Origin: Cryoendolithus antarcticus
Lineage: Eukaryota > Ascomycota > Dothideomycetes > Cladosporiales > Cladosporiaceae
Direction: 5' to 3'
DNA: 64,000 bases
NCBI GenBank assembly: GCA_002077065.1
Contig: NAJO01000069.1
Span: 1-64,000 of the forward strand
The position numbers and the translations under genes are program-made. Position 1 is the first letter of the stretch; every line of letters begins with the position of its first letter. The notes beneath the pieces were generated by a model. It was not told the DNA's origin. It ran no database searches and saw only the letters and a program-made list of their open reading frames with translations. Below, piece after piece: positions 52,193 to 62,138 of this stretch.

Positions 52193-52716
52193 CGCGGACG
52201 ACGTCAGATGAGCATACGGTGCTCGACGTGGCCTGATCGACACTGTCAGACTTGCATCTGCAGCGCACAGACGAGCAGTCACATTATGCCTCGAGGAAGT
52301 TTTCCTGTTGCTGACAAGCTGAAAGACAAGTGGAAGGGTATGATAGGCTAGCGAATCGTACACTCTCGGATCGATTGCTGCACTGGGTTTCGTTGAGGTT
52401 CATCCGAGACGCTTCCTATTCGCTCGCTCTTGTATGATTCCTGTGGGAAGGCTGGGCTTGAGATGATCCAATGACGGCGCTTGAGTAGTTGCTGACCATT
52501 GCGACACCTCTGAGCAATCGTCGCGGCACCTCTCATACAGCATCGTCCCACCGCTCTAGTGTTGATTCTTGGCGCCTTGTGTCGCACACCCATAAGGACA
52601 GGCATGCTCAAAAGGCCGTGATATCGTCGCCGAACCTTCTGATACACCTTGGACACAGCCCAGAGTGTTCAACACATCTACCATACAACTGCCACGCCGT
52701 CGAACTCTAGCCCGCA
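52193..52716. promoter_or_regulatory. Divergent promoter region
   Basis: 524 bp between paralogue B (-) and the first small secreted protein gene (+). No specific site is recognised. Confidence 0.4.
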
Positions 52717-53120
52717 ATGCTTTCCACACTCGCCCTCGTCGTCGCCTTAGCCGTGGCTGTCTTGGCAGTGCCTCTACCTGTTGAGACCTCTAACTCAGTC
52801 GCGGCGACTGATTCGGTAAGGTGTCTCCTACACTAAAGTCACCAGAGAGAATGTACTGACGAGAGCAGCACTCTACCATGACCACAGGGACCGTGAGCTC
52901 ATCGGCCTCACATCCAGATTCCAATGAACGTCCGGATGCTGGTCCATATCCCCACACGCTCGTCGGTCCCCGAGGACCAAAGGTGATCGATCCTGACTAC
53001 GCTCCATTGGTGAAGACCGCGATGGACTCTTACACGGTCGTTGGCCCCAGAGCGCCGAAGGTGATTGATTTTGACTACGTTCCACTGGTGAAGGCCGCGG
53101 AGGCCGGCGAGGGCTCCTAA
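52717..53120 (+). CDS. Small secreted protein with two internal repeats, paralogue 1
   Basis: Exons 52717-52815 and 52869-53120 with a 53-bp intron (GTAAGG...GTACTGACGAGAGCAG) encode 116 residues. The 33-residue first exon is a signal peptide plus short pro-like segment: MLSTLALVVALAVAVLAVPL then PVETSNSVAATDS. The mature part contains two tandem copies of VGPRGPKVIDPDYAPLVKTA-like units at about 71-90 and 97-116. There are no cysteines in the mature protein. Family not recognised; small, secreted and repeat-bearing proteins of this sort may be surface, signalling-peptide or effector-like molecules, none of which is shown here. The gene at 53835 is a clear relative with the same exon-1 length. 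Confidence 0.75.
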
Positions 53121-53834
53121 GCGAAGCCTACCGAGAAGCCTAAAGTCGTATGTGCTGCTCTTCGCAAGTCGGTGTTCATGTATACCGACAGCTACGGCGC
53201 AGGTTTGAAAACGAGGCGAGGTTGTGAGATCTCCATACTTGGGCAGGAGATCTTGATCTCAATTGTGTTGGACACTGCGAGACGTTCGAGTCTGGTGTAA
53301 AGATGGACGATACGGGGACATCAACTCGGAGTCACGCTGGGATGGATATGTTGAAAGGCAGACCTAGTAGCGTCAGCAAGCTAGAGTCAAATCATATTGT
53401 CCAAATTGCCACAATCGTATATTTGACGTCCATCTTCTGCGCATGATCACTTGTTACTGTGCGATCCGCCCAGTAGTCGGCAATGAAGTGCTAGGAAGCA
53501 TCTCTTCGTATCTGTAGGCCAGTGGAGAGACGTCAGCTTCTGGAGTTTCCAACGCCAGACATGTGTTGCTTGCCTGGAAAGCCCGGGATGGAGGAGACCC
53601 ACTGACCAAGCCTGCCATTCATGCTGACCATCGCGGTTCCTCTAATCATCTGAGAACGCCCCGTCACCCGATAAGTCAACATTCATGCGTCGACTTCTTG
53701 GCGCTTTGTTATCCACACATGCAAAGACGAGAAAGCTTGAGAGCGTAATTCATACTTTCGCATTGCACATACTCATTCTTCCAGATCTCAACTCTCTGTA
53801 TAGCCAGACACTCGTCCCTGACTCTACCATCAAG
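53121..53834. other. Spacer between the secreted paralogues
   Basis: 714 bp on the plus-strand side of the duplicated pair. No gene is seen; it probably contains the promoter of the second copy. Confidence 0.45.
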
Positions 53835-54390
53835 ATGCGCCCCGAACTCGCTCTCGTCATCGCCTTAGCCGCCGCCGTCTTCGCTGCGCCTCTACCAGTC
53901 GAGTCGTCGACTCCAGTTGCCACTGCGGACTCAGTGAGTCATACTTGGCTTTGAATGCCGAAGAAGAAGCTGCTGCCCAACACAGCACTCTCCCATCGCC
54001 ACCGGGAGCGTGAGCTCTTCTCCTCCCGACGCTGGCACTGCGAGCTCCTTCACCTCTACCAGCGGCGGCGCAGGGACCTCGATCACTGGTACCGACCGTG
54101 GCGAGCGCTTGAATCCCAACCGGGAGTCGCGCATGCTGCCCGTCAAGAGCCTCGATGCTCGCGCCCCGCCGAAGCAGTTGGCATCGAGCTACATGCCTTG
54201 GATGAAGACTGCGATGGGTGGCCTTGATCTCTGGCCAAGGCCGAAGAAGGCATGTAGTCCTGATCATTCGATGATATGTCCCGTTGCTGACCAAGGTCGT
54301 GCAGCCTGGGTAAGAATGAGAGGTTTGGGACCTGAGGAGCGTATGACTCATGATTAACAGAGGGTGGCGTTGGAGCGTCGGTACATGTAG
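53835..54390 (+). CDS. Small secreted protein, paralogue 2
   Basis: Exons 53835-53933, 53986-54309 and 54361-54390 give 150 residues. The first intron (52 bp, GTGAGT...CAACACAG) sits at the same codon as in the gene at 52717 after an exon of the same 99 nt. A second intron of 51 bp (GTAAGA...GATTAACAG) is inferred; without it the frame stops at 54357 with 156 residues. The signal peptide region MRPELALVIALAAAVFAAPL matches paralogue 1, as does PVESS-PVATADS followed by HSPIATGSVSSS. The mature part is Ser/Thr/Gly-rich and has one degenerate unit (ARAPPKQLASSYMPWMKTAM) in place of the two repeats. Secreted, function unknown. Confidence 0.72.
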
Positions 54391-54951
54391 ATCGATTTAC
54401 CGCGCAGTGATTGACTGTGAGTGCGAAGGTCAGGTTCTGATCAACCGGCATCGAGAGTTGGCGAAGCTTGCGTCTCAGTAATTGTTTCCTCTCATGTCCC
54501 TGTTCTGCGTGCACGAAAGGTATCCTCCATATCAGCCTGGTCTCATATTCTTGAAAAGTGCAGTCCTCAGCGATCCGGGGCTGAGAAGCTTCGTTGAGGT
54601 CCGATCCATCAGAGGAGAGACAAGCTCCAGTCAGACCCAAGGACCAACCGTACTTTCTTGGTTTTCCGCGTAAAGGGCCTGGTCGCAATCCCAATCTTGA
54701 GGTGAGGCAGGTGGCTGCATCTGTTTCTTGGGAACCGGCAGTGTCCGGAGTCACTGACTTGCTTCAGAAGGCCGGATCAAGGACTTGCAGCGTGGTGCGT
54801 CAGCTACGAAACTGAACCCAACATTCTGTCACAATGCGACCGAGGCTGCAGTCCGTATCGAATCTTTCTGGCCTCAAGACTGACATCGGAGTCTCAGCCG
54901 TAGAACGGCGCCCACAGCGCAATGGATTCAGATCTCACCATCCGGCGTACC
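54391..54951. other. Convergent intergenic region
   Basis: 561 bp between the second secreted paralogue (+) and the F-box gene (-). An antisense frame of 203 codons (54143-54754) overlaps the secreted gene and does not look real. Confidence 0.45.
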
Positions 54952-56643
54952 TCACCCCACCATTAGATCTCCTGCCGCCAGTCCCCAGATCTCAACCCCC
55001 TCCACCCTCACCCGCTCCACGTTGACAATCTCCCGCCTCTGTCCACATGGACTCTCCGGGTCGTCCAGCATGCCCTTCGCTTCATACACGATATCACCCA
55101 CGCCGACCCAGCGAAGTGATGACATCTCAATCTCGGCCATGTCTCTGCCCATGGCTACTTTCCGCTCCTCATCCGTGACACTGGCGTCGTTGCGGCGGAG
55201 CTGTTCGTTGTCCAGGATCCGCAGAGCGTAGAGTTTCGGCAGGAAAGGGATGAGCAGCCGGACTGTCGTGGGCTTCGAGGAGCCAAGCGCGAAGCCGAGT
55301 TGAGTGAGGTTTGGACAGAAGCGCACGAGCGAGGAGAGCTGGGTGGAGGAGAGGGGCCACTTGTCTGAGAGGAGGAGGTGCCGCAAAGTGGAGCCGTGGG
55401 ACTGGGTGAGGGCCTGGATGTACGATGTGCCGATCGAGGAGAGGATAGAAGCGTCCGGAGAAGGCGAGAGGTCCGGAGTTGGCAGGGTGCCAGGAGTAGA
55501 TGTAGCTGGGCTATCAGTAGTCGAAAACGTGGTAGTGCTAACGATGTAGACTTTCTCCAGGCCCGAAGAGGTACTCATCAGCTCGACCAGACTCGCACTG
55601 AACTCATTGATCCTGATGGTGCGGAAGTAACCATTCTTGCGCTGCGGAATTGCCTTCCACGTATCATCCACATACACATTCGCGCTGCCGCCTGTCGCGC
55701 CACCAAAGCAGTCCAGCAAGCAGCCGGAGGTGAGTGTGGGCATATCCACGAGATTGTTCCAGCCGGCGTTGTTGACGCCGTACCAATTCTGCATTCCCAG
55801 ATGCTTGAGCTTGGGCGTGTACCCAGCACTCCAGCAGCGGCCCCAGTACGTCTCGAAGTTCAGTGTTGCCTCGGCTTCGGCGCGCATGCGAGGCGAGAAG
55901 TGCATTCGTACATCCTCAAGCTGCTTGCTACCTAGTAGGAGCAAGGAGATATCATCAGGACAGCACAGCGGATCAATGTCAATGACTCTCAACGCCTTCA
56001 AGCTAGGTATAGGCGGTATAACCACACTTGGCCGTGGCAATCGACTCTTTGGGAACCGAAGAGTCAACTTCGTCAGAGTGCTCTTCATACTCAACCCCTG
56101 ATACAGCGTCTTCAACGGCTTACAGTCCAGTTCCCACGCGAAGTCCCGCAGCTTGGGCATCTTGTCCACGCATGCTCGTAAGAGGATGTTTAGCATCATG
56201 CTATTATCCGGCACTCGTCCCTTCGCGAAGTGTTCAACGCCGAGTTCTTGCCACTCGCCCCAGAGGCGAAAGCACTGAACGACTGCAGCTTGATTGCCTG
56301 TCACCAGCCCATTCAGAGCCATCATGAGCGGACTGCCACTCCCGAATCCTTCAGGTCGGCCATTGAGATAGCGGATCTCGGCGTAGCTATGTAGGGAGAC
56401 GGATTCATAGAGTTGTGGTAGACACATGTAGTATAGTAGTCGCGACGTCCGAGTCAGCCGTGCGAGGTCGCCGGGCGCGGTGATGAAGGAGCATATCCGC
56501 GCTATGAGATTGAGAGGGAGAGGTGGGCCGCCGGTGGAGGATGTGGAGGTCGCGACGGGGGAGGTGTACTGGACGAAGGGGGGGATCTCTCCTTGGGTGT
56601 AGGCTTGGGGACCGCGGAGATGGGGAGGGATGGGGAGCTCCAT
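54952..56643 (-). CDS. F-box protein with LRR-like region
   Basis: Probable substrate adaptor of an SCF ubiquitin ligase. Single exon, 563 residues. The F-box lies at about 42-85 (PLPLNLIARICSFITAPGDL then ARLTRTSRLLYYMCLPQLYE), the usual pattern of Leu-Pro, Ile and a later Tyr. The rest shows irregular leucine-rich segments such as LTKLTLRFPKSRL, SLKALRVIDIDPL, LKHLGMQNW, LRHLLLSDKWPL and LTQLGFAL. These resemble the degenerate LRRs of fungal F-box proteins. A short Thr/Ser/Pro-rich insert lies near 375-400. The ATG at 56643 directly precedes a Pro-rich leader. Target unknown. Confidence 0.82.
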   Translation of the reverse strand: MELPIPPHLRGPQAYTQGEIPPFVQYTSPVATSTSSTGGPPLPLNLIARICSFITAPGDLARLTRTSRLLYYMCLPQLYESVSLHSYAEIRYLNGRPEGFGSGSPLMMALNGLVTGNQAAVVQCFRLWGEWQELGVEHFAKGRVPDNSMMLNILLRACVDKMPKLRDFAWELDCKPLKTLYQGLSMKSTLTKLTLRFPKSRLPRPSVVIPPIPSLKALRVIDIDPLCCPDDISLLLLGSKQLEDVRMHFSPRMRAEAEATLNFETYWGRCWSAGYTPKLKHLGMQNWYGVNNAGWNNLVDMPTLTSGCLLDCFGGATGGSANVYVDDTWKAIPQRKNGYFRTIRINEFSASLVELMSTSSGLEKVYIVSTTTFSTTDSPATSTPGTLPTPDLSPSPDASILSSIGTSYIQALTQSHGSTLRHLLLSDKWPLSSTQLSSLVRFCPNLTQLGFALGSSKPTTVRLLIPFLPKLYALRILDNEQLRRNDASVTDEERKVAMGRDMAEIEMSSLRWVGVGDIVYEAKGMLDDPESPCGQRREIVNVERVRVEGVEIWGLAAGDLMVG

Positions 56644-57344
56644 GAGGGTTGGTGGTGGAGCGAGACTAAGGAGATGGAGGCATAAAAGACATCATGGTGT
56701 ACGGTTCAGCGTACTACAAAGGAGAATACAGTATTGTGTTTTCGACATAGTCGCTCACATCGGCATTCGAGATCCCCAATTGTCGGTTTCGCATTGAAGT
56801 CGCTGCGTCATGCGGCGGCCCGGAGACGGCAAGTTTAACCTGTACTCTTGAGCTTGAAAGCGATCGGAATGCTTCTTGCCGACTCGCGCAGAATGTGTCG
56901 AGCTGTCCCTGGGTATACCAGAGTCGGAATTGCCAGCACTAGGAAACTCATTAGCTGGTCGATGTAACCTCGTCAGGCGCCAGCTGCTAGGCCGGGGGCC
57001 CGTAGCCGAGCATGCATTGTCCTGCGATTCGAGATACCATATTGACTGACTTCAAGCTGGTCTGCAGCTCAGTCACTGGAGGTCCTACAAGACGAGATTA
57101 CTGCCGTGAGCGAGAGACAAATGCGTATGGTATGCTGCGTGCGTGGCTTGTAGACTCTGCAAGGCTGCAGCCTGACCAACCCTGTACTTTAACGTGGACT
57201 AGTCACTAGCCATGCTAGCGCCTCCATCTACGACAAACATGTCAGAACCCACTGACTCGTCCTACCAGTCTGCGCTTTTCTGCATGGACGACGCCGTCTT
57301 GGTCCATCGTGCGTATACACCAAACTCTCCGAAGAAGCTGGCAA
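56644..57344. other. Intergenic region, F-box promoter side
   Basis: 701 bp between the F-box start and the HET gene stop, both on the minus strand. No gene is seen. Confidence 0.45.
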
Positions 57345-58634
57345 TTAACGCCAGTTAGTTTGCATATCCGCTTTCTCCTTCTGCAAGTACATGGTATTCA
57401 AGTCTTGATGGCTAGAGTAAGGCTCAGTCCACGTCTCGCCGCGAGGCGAACCAAGCTCGATCAGCGTCTTGTCACAAATTTCGCCGCCAGGCAAATCGAG
57501 CTTGACCAGTGGCTTTTCACGAATCCATTGCCCGTCATAACCTTTGCAAAGACGAAGACCGACATCCTTAGACAGCCGCAGTATCACATCGCCGTCAATT
57601 TCGCGTGCCACTTCCACGTGCCCATTCGAGGTGACCACTTCTAGTCCTCTATTCGTCATGGAACACTTGAGGATTTCGGATCCAGACGCATGCATGATAC
57701 CCTGGTGACCGCTGTGCTTGAAGTCGGACGGATCACTGGCCATTAAACCTCCGCTTAGGTCAAATAGCGACCCGTCGTCCCAGGCCAAGATAGAAAAGTC
57801 GTCGATACTGCGCATGATCTCCTCCTGTAAGCGACCAAAAGCTTTCCGACCCTCTCCGTAGAGCAGTGGCATGTTGACGCCAAAGACACCGAGTAGGCAG
57901 TACGCCTGATCTTCCTCCCGCGTGGTCGTGCGTCTTGCAGCCCATGACATGCGTCCAGCAACACTGGGATAACGACCATAGCTCGAGTTGAGCACGTCGC
58001 TCGGCCTGACAATGTACTCCATTGGGATTCCGCTGTAACGAGCTATCCAAGCCGCTAGCCCCTCCTTGTTCCCCAGACAGACATATCGTTGATTGAAGAA
58101 GACGACCCTCGTAGGTGCGAGTAACTCCTGCAACGTCCAGCCTCGGGAGAACCACGTGCTGTTGCCAAACTTGGCGAACCGAGTGTGCTCTTGCTCGGTA
58201 AACTGGTCCAAGTGCTGGGCCATCATTGTCGAGTCGCACAGTCGTGGATCATCGCATCTGGAATGCCTGCAAATTTCGAAAGACGGCAGGTGGTCTACGC
58301 GACAGTCTCCAAGAAACACAAAGCACTCTGCAGATGCTTCGTACCACTTCCACATCGAATTGATTGCCTCCGAGAGCTCGGCACTGCTAGACTTATCAAT
58401 ACAACAGGTGTCGATCCATGTCCAATCGTATCCATGCTTCTGGGAAATCTCGCATAGCCTCAAGATCTTTGTCCAGCCCTGGCCTTCGCGATTGGCGCCT
58501 GTGATGAAGTCTTCGTAGGTGACCTCGCGATCATTGCGATCTTGGCTCCAGCAGTGCGACAGAATACTGTACTCGACTTGTCGATGGTCCAGGAACTCTT
58601 CCAGCTCTAGAGTGCTCGTGTTGAGCAGACGCAT
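57345..58634 (-). CDS. HET domain protein
   Basis: Heterokaryon-incompatibility (HET) domain protein; the domain can trigger programmed cell death on non-self recognition in fungi. Single exon, 429 residues. The domain fills the N-terminal half: MRLLNTSTLELEEFLDHRQV, YSILSHCWSQ at about 22-31, DWTWIDTCCIDKSSSAELSE at about 70-89, and STWFSRGWTLQELLAPTRVV near 158-177. TTREEDQAYCLLGVFGVNMP and LLYGEGRKAFGRLQEEIM complete the usual HET/DUF pattern. The C-terminal 140 residues are beta-like with no repeats, NACHT or membrane span. It is a stand-alone HET protein, divergent from a SLATT gene (729 bp between starts). Confidence 0.92.
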   Translation of the reverse strand: MRLLNTSTLELEEFLDHRQVEYSILSHCWSQDRNDREVTYEDFITGANREGQGWTKILRLCEISQKHGYDWTWIDTCCIDKSSSAELSEAINSMWKWYEASAECFVFLGDCRVDHLPSFEICRHSRCDDPRLCDSTMMAQHLDQFTEQEHTRFAKFGNSTWFSRGWTLQELLAPTRVVFFNQRYVCLGNKEGLAAWIARYSGIPMEYIVRPSDVLNSSYGRYPSVAGRMSWAARRTTTREEDQAYCLLGVFGVNMPLLYGEGRKAFGRLQEEIMRSIDDFSILAWDDGSLFDLSGGLMASDPSDFKHSGHQGIMHASGSEILKCSMTNRGLEVVTSNGHVEVAREIDGDVILRLSKDVGLRLCKGYDGQWIREKPLVKLDLPGGEICDKTLIELGSPRGETWTEPYSSHQDLNTMYLQKEKADMQTNWR

Positions 58635-59363
58635 GATGATCAGTCTGTTAGCTCGGGCGCGGTCTGAGCTACCTTCCCACCACCTCTCTGATGGGCACTT
58701 CCCGTTGGTCGTATACCGTCCAACCAGTCAACATGTTCGCAGCAGGGTTGTGATAACAGTAATTGAGACTTGTACTTATACCAGTCGGCAGCTCCAGCGA
58801 GGCTGTGAGCGTAGCGATGGCTGTGCGCCGCCCCTGAGGTGCATGGTGGCGTCCTCCGCCTGCATTGCTCTAACAACCGTCGACATCGTAGTCTCTATAG
58901 CAGGATAAGCCGAAGAGGCCTAGAGGACCAGCCGTGAGCGCGTCGCTAGCTGAGACGTCCAGCCTCGGAGCACCTGCGATGATGTCTGCCGTCCACATTC
59001 ATTTGGCGACGTCCAAGGGTGCGGGAAAAGTGCCCCCACGCCCGCCAAGGATCTCGAGAGCTTGAAGCTGCCAAACTGTGCCTGACAGAATGCCTCAACC
59101 TCGAAAGACATCCCTTGCATTACACACTCAAGCTAAGTCCACGAAGCCACCTCGGGCGTTCATAGAAGCCATGGGAACTATGGCGATTGTCAAAAGTGCC
59201 TTGTTCTCGGCCATCCATTCAACTGTAGACGCCAGCCTATCAGCCTAGCGGCAACGGCGCCCTCGCTTGCGATATGGCGTGCAGCACGTGGCGGTGATAG
59301 CCCTCAGCTCCTCCAAGCTCCATCAACACAACACCCCAAGCTAAGTCCTCTTCCTTCTCTCCC
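58635..59363. promoter_or_regulatory. Divergent promoter region, HET / SLATT
   Basis: 729 bp between the head-to-head HET and SLATT genes. The last 50 bp before the SLATT ATG are a pyrimidine-rich leader. No repeats or specific sites are recognised. Shared regulation is possible but not shown. Confidence 0.5.
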
Positions 59364-60605
59364 ATGTTCTACTCACCAGCCAATTCCTTCGTCATGTCTT
59401 TTCCCTGGCCAGACAGCAACACCTCCGAGCGCACTCCCCTCCTCAAATCCTCCTCCCCAGCCGAAGCACTCGGCGATCAACACACCCAATTCTGCCACCT
59501 CGTCGGCGCTAGACCTCTCAATGCACCTCCAGGATCCAAAAAGCACACTCCCGACCCGCAATCTCTCTACGCCCGCGCCTTGAACCACCGCCGCCACCAA
59601 TCCCGCACATACCTCTTCACCGCGACTATCACCAATGGCATGCTACTCAGTCAAGTCGTCCTCGGCGCAGCACTCACAGGACTTGGAGCGAGCGACAGCA
59701 GCCGCGTGCTGATAACGGTCTTCGGCGCGCTCAACACTGTCATAGCCGGCCTAATCGCCTTCCTGAAAGCCCGAGGTCAGCCAGTACGAGCGCGCATGTT
59801 CCGCGACGACCTTGACAGAGTGGTAGACGAGATCGAGAACAGTGCTGTGATGTGGCTGGGCATCAGTCGAGGCGTGCACGGCTACGACGCCATAGACACG
59901 GACGACGCAGTCACAGTACGGAGCGAAGTCGCACGGCTTACGAGGCTGTACGATAGAGCGGTCAAGACGAACACGATGAATGATCCGGATATGTATGCTG
60001 CGGGGCAGTTTGGTGGGGATGGGAAGCAGACGGGGTTGAGGGGCAAGGTTGCGCCGACTGCAGCGGCTGAGGCTGCTCCGGCTGCGGCGCCGATAGTCGT
60101 GGATGAGAGTCCGGCTTCGAAGGTGGCGGATGTTGTTGCGCCTGAGCCTGTGGTGGCTGCGCCGGTGAAGAGTGATGAGGCACCGAAGAGTGATGAAGCA
60201 TCGAAGCCAGCAGAGGAAACGAAGAGTGCAGACCCTGCGAAAGCTGCGGACACTACAGCTAGCACAGCGACTCCAGACAAGTCCGCCGCAACACCCACAT
60301 CTTCCAGCACAGCGCCCCCAGCCGACCCTGCACCTCCACTCAAGCCAGCCGATCCCCCAGCGCCTCCCGCGCCCGCAGCGCCTCCAGCCGATCCGGACGA
60401 AAGTCCAGCGACTTCTGCGCGTCCGCCCATCCGACCACGCACCGAGAGTGAGATGAACAGGGAGAGCAAAGAGAAGGAGGCGAAGCAGGAGCCGGCGAAG
60501 ATACCCGAGGAGAGTGAGGATGGCGCGAAGGTGCCTGGGTCGCCGGGCACTGGAGGTGCCACACCGAAGGACAGCATGGATCTGAAGGGTGCAAAGGGAG
60601 CCTGA
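59364..60605 (+). CDS. Fungal SLATT-domain two-helix membrane protein
   Basis: Protein of the fungal SLATT type (SMODS- and SLOG-associating two-TM effector). Bacterial SLATT domains are predicted pore-forming effectors in nucleotide-signalled immunity; fungal members are little studied. Single exon, 413 residues. A FCHLVG block at 43-48 and the LYARALNHRRHQSRTYLF lead-in precede helix 1 at about 84-108 (TATITNGMLLSQVVLGAALT). Helix 2 is at about 115-134 (VLITVFGALNTVIAGLIAFL), followed by KARGQPVRARMFRDDLDRVV. This layout fits the family well. Residues about 215-413 are Ala/Pro/Lys/Ser-rich and disordered with DEAPKSDEASK-like runs. The ATG at 59364 is the first; one at 59394 (context GTCATGTC) is also possible. 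Assignment is from memory of family motifs. Confidence 0.8.
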   Translation: MFYSPANSFVMSFPWPDSNTSERTPLLKSSSPAEALGDQHTQFCHLVGARPLNAPPGSKKHTPDPQSLYARALNHRRHQSRTYLFTATITNGMLLSQVVLGAALTGLGASDSSRVLITVFGALNTVIAGLIAFLKARGQPVRARMFRDDLDRVVDEIENSAVMWLGISRGVHGYDAIDTDDAVTVRSEVARLTRLYDRAVKTNTMNDPDMYAAGQFGGDGKQTGLRGKVAPTAAAEAAPAAAPIVVDESPASKVADVVAPEPVVAAPVKSDEAPKSDEASKPAEETKSADPAKAADTTASTATPDKSAATPTSSSTAPPADPAPPLKPADPPAPPAPAAPPADPDESPATSARPPIRPRTESEMNRESKEKEAKQEPAKIPEESEDGAKVPGSPGTGGATPKDSMDLKGAKGA

Positions 60606-62138
60606 GCTCTGTATACTCAAGACCATGAGTCTCCTTGCGATTCGGATTCCGGAGACATTACCATCTGGTTGATGCCAACTACGCCTGCTCCGAGTCGAGA
60701 TTCGTCAGATCCCTCAAGAGAGACGATCGAGCGATTCGGCCTCAGAGCACCCCTCACGAGTCTCTGGAAACCGGGCTCGCGCACCGGCAGCACTCGAGCG
60801 TCTATGATTCTCCACGCGGGAATATAGGAGGCGCTGTCCGTTCGCTTCATGCCCGTTGTATAGCCCATGCGACCCAAAGATCAGTCCTGGCATAGCAAAG
60901 GACGTCTCCATTCACTCCGCTCTGCGTTTCACTACACACGCCATGGCTAGCTGGGCGAGCAAGCTCCCAGACCAGCACTGAAGGCACGAGATAGCTCGGG
61001 ATTGTTATTGTGCTCTCGTTGCCGCTGGATAGCACAAGTCGACATTGTGGCCCTCCGCGTGCTCAAGCCATGGACCACGAGAAGAAAAGTGTCACAGATT
61101 CGGGATTAGGTCCGGAATCACGATGCTTTACCACGCGGTGGGTCAATGGACGAGTCTGTCAGGCAAACGCCTTACCCAAATTGGTGAAGGATTCCTGAGA
61201 TCGTGATCTCTCAGATTGGAGCAGAAGTATATATAATATTACAACACCACAACATACAGCAGTTCGCTCCTCCTGCATTTCGTTCTCTAACATCACTACC
61301 GCTCAGGCTAAGCTGCTGAGGCTCTTGAGTGCTGCACGATTCGGCTTGGCCGGCTGGCAGAGCCTCTGCTTGAACCCCGCCACTTCGCAAGATATGTACA
61401 CTCACTCGTAGCTAGGCATTTTACACCTCAGGCAGACCATCACACACATCAAGTACGATGTCGACACCGAGCCGCGCATACGGCCGTCTCGCCTTGCCTT
61501 GCATTTATCTTGTCCAATGCCGCCAAGCCCACGTGCTCGCACCTCCAAAATCAACCTTTCACCAAAGCGGGGAAGTCCAAGGATCGCGCCCCGAGGTCGT
61601 TTGCCGAGACATCCACTGGCGCTCTTCCATGGACAAGACAGAAACGCATGTTAGTCCTATATGCCTACGAATATACATCTAGAGCTTGAGCAAACAATTC
61701 TCCGAGCTCTGACAACGGCCATCCGCTCTGATGATTCCAAAGCCATGGCCACAACCCCGCGGCGAACACCCCTCCAAGCCAAGCACGTGCAGCTGCGGAG
61801 TTGAGATAAGGTCGCAGCTAGTCCACACCCTATGCTGTCATCGGCTAGCTCCCCAGCACTCCTCCACCACACGCACGTGTGTGACAAGCCCGCTATGCGC
61901 GGCTGGCCATTGGCGCGAAGACGACAGGCGAGGGTGTAGCGTTGCATTGCTTGGGAGGATTGGACTACAGGTAGGTTGGGTGGAGTTGTTTTCTTCTTCC
62001 TTGTCCGTTGCTCTACTCTACATTCTCTCTGTCGCGTGCATTTTCTCTACGGTCTACAGTACAGCATAACGACTCATTTTGTCGCCCACCTCCACCTGCT
62101 CAGCTCTCACACGAGGTCCCACCCTACCCACCGCAACC
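60606..62138. other. 1.5-kb intergenic region
   Basis: Between the SLATT stop and the MFS start, both on the plus strand. Frames up to 86-96 codons occur on both strands, but none has splice or family support. The best of them, a minus-strand frame at 60617-60877, is noted among the rejected items. Confidence 0.45.

Noticed and set aside
54143..54754. Minus-strand 203-codon frame between secreted and F-box genes
   Set aside because: Overlaps the second secreted gene, whose signal peptide, intron and paralogue give it priority.
59751..60626. Minus-strand 291-codon Arg/Leu/Cys-rich frame
   Set aside because: Shadow of the Ala/Pro-rich SLATT gene tail; no family features.
60617..60877. Minus-strand frame of 86 codons with SYIPAWRIIDARVLPVREPG
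   Set aside because: Composition is plausible, but there is no family, no clear upstream exon and no paralogue; too short to support.
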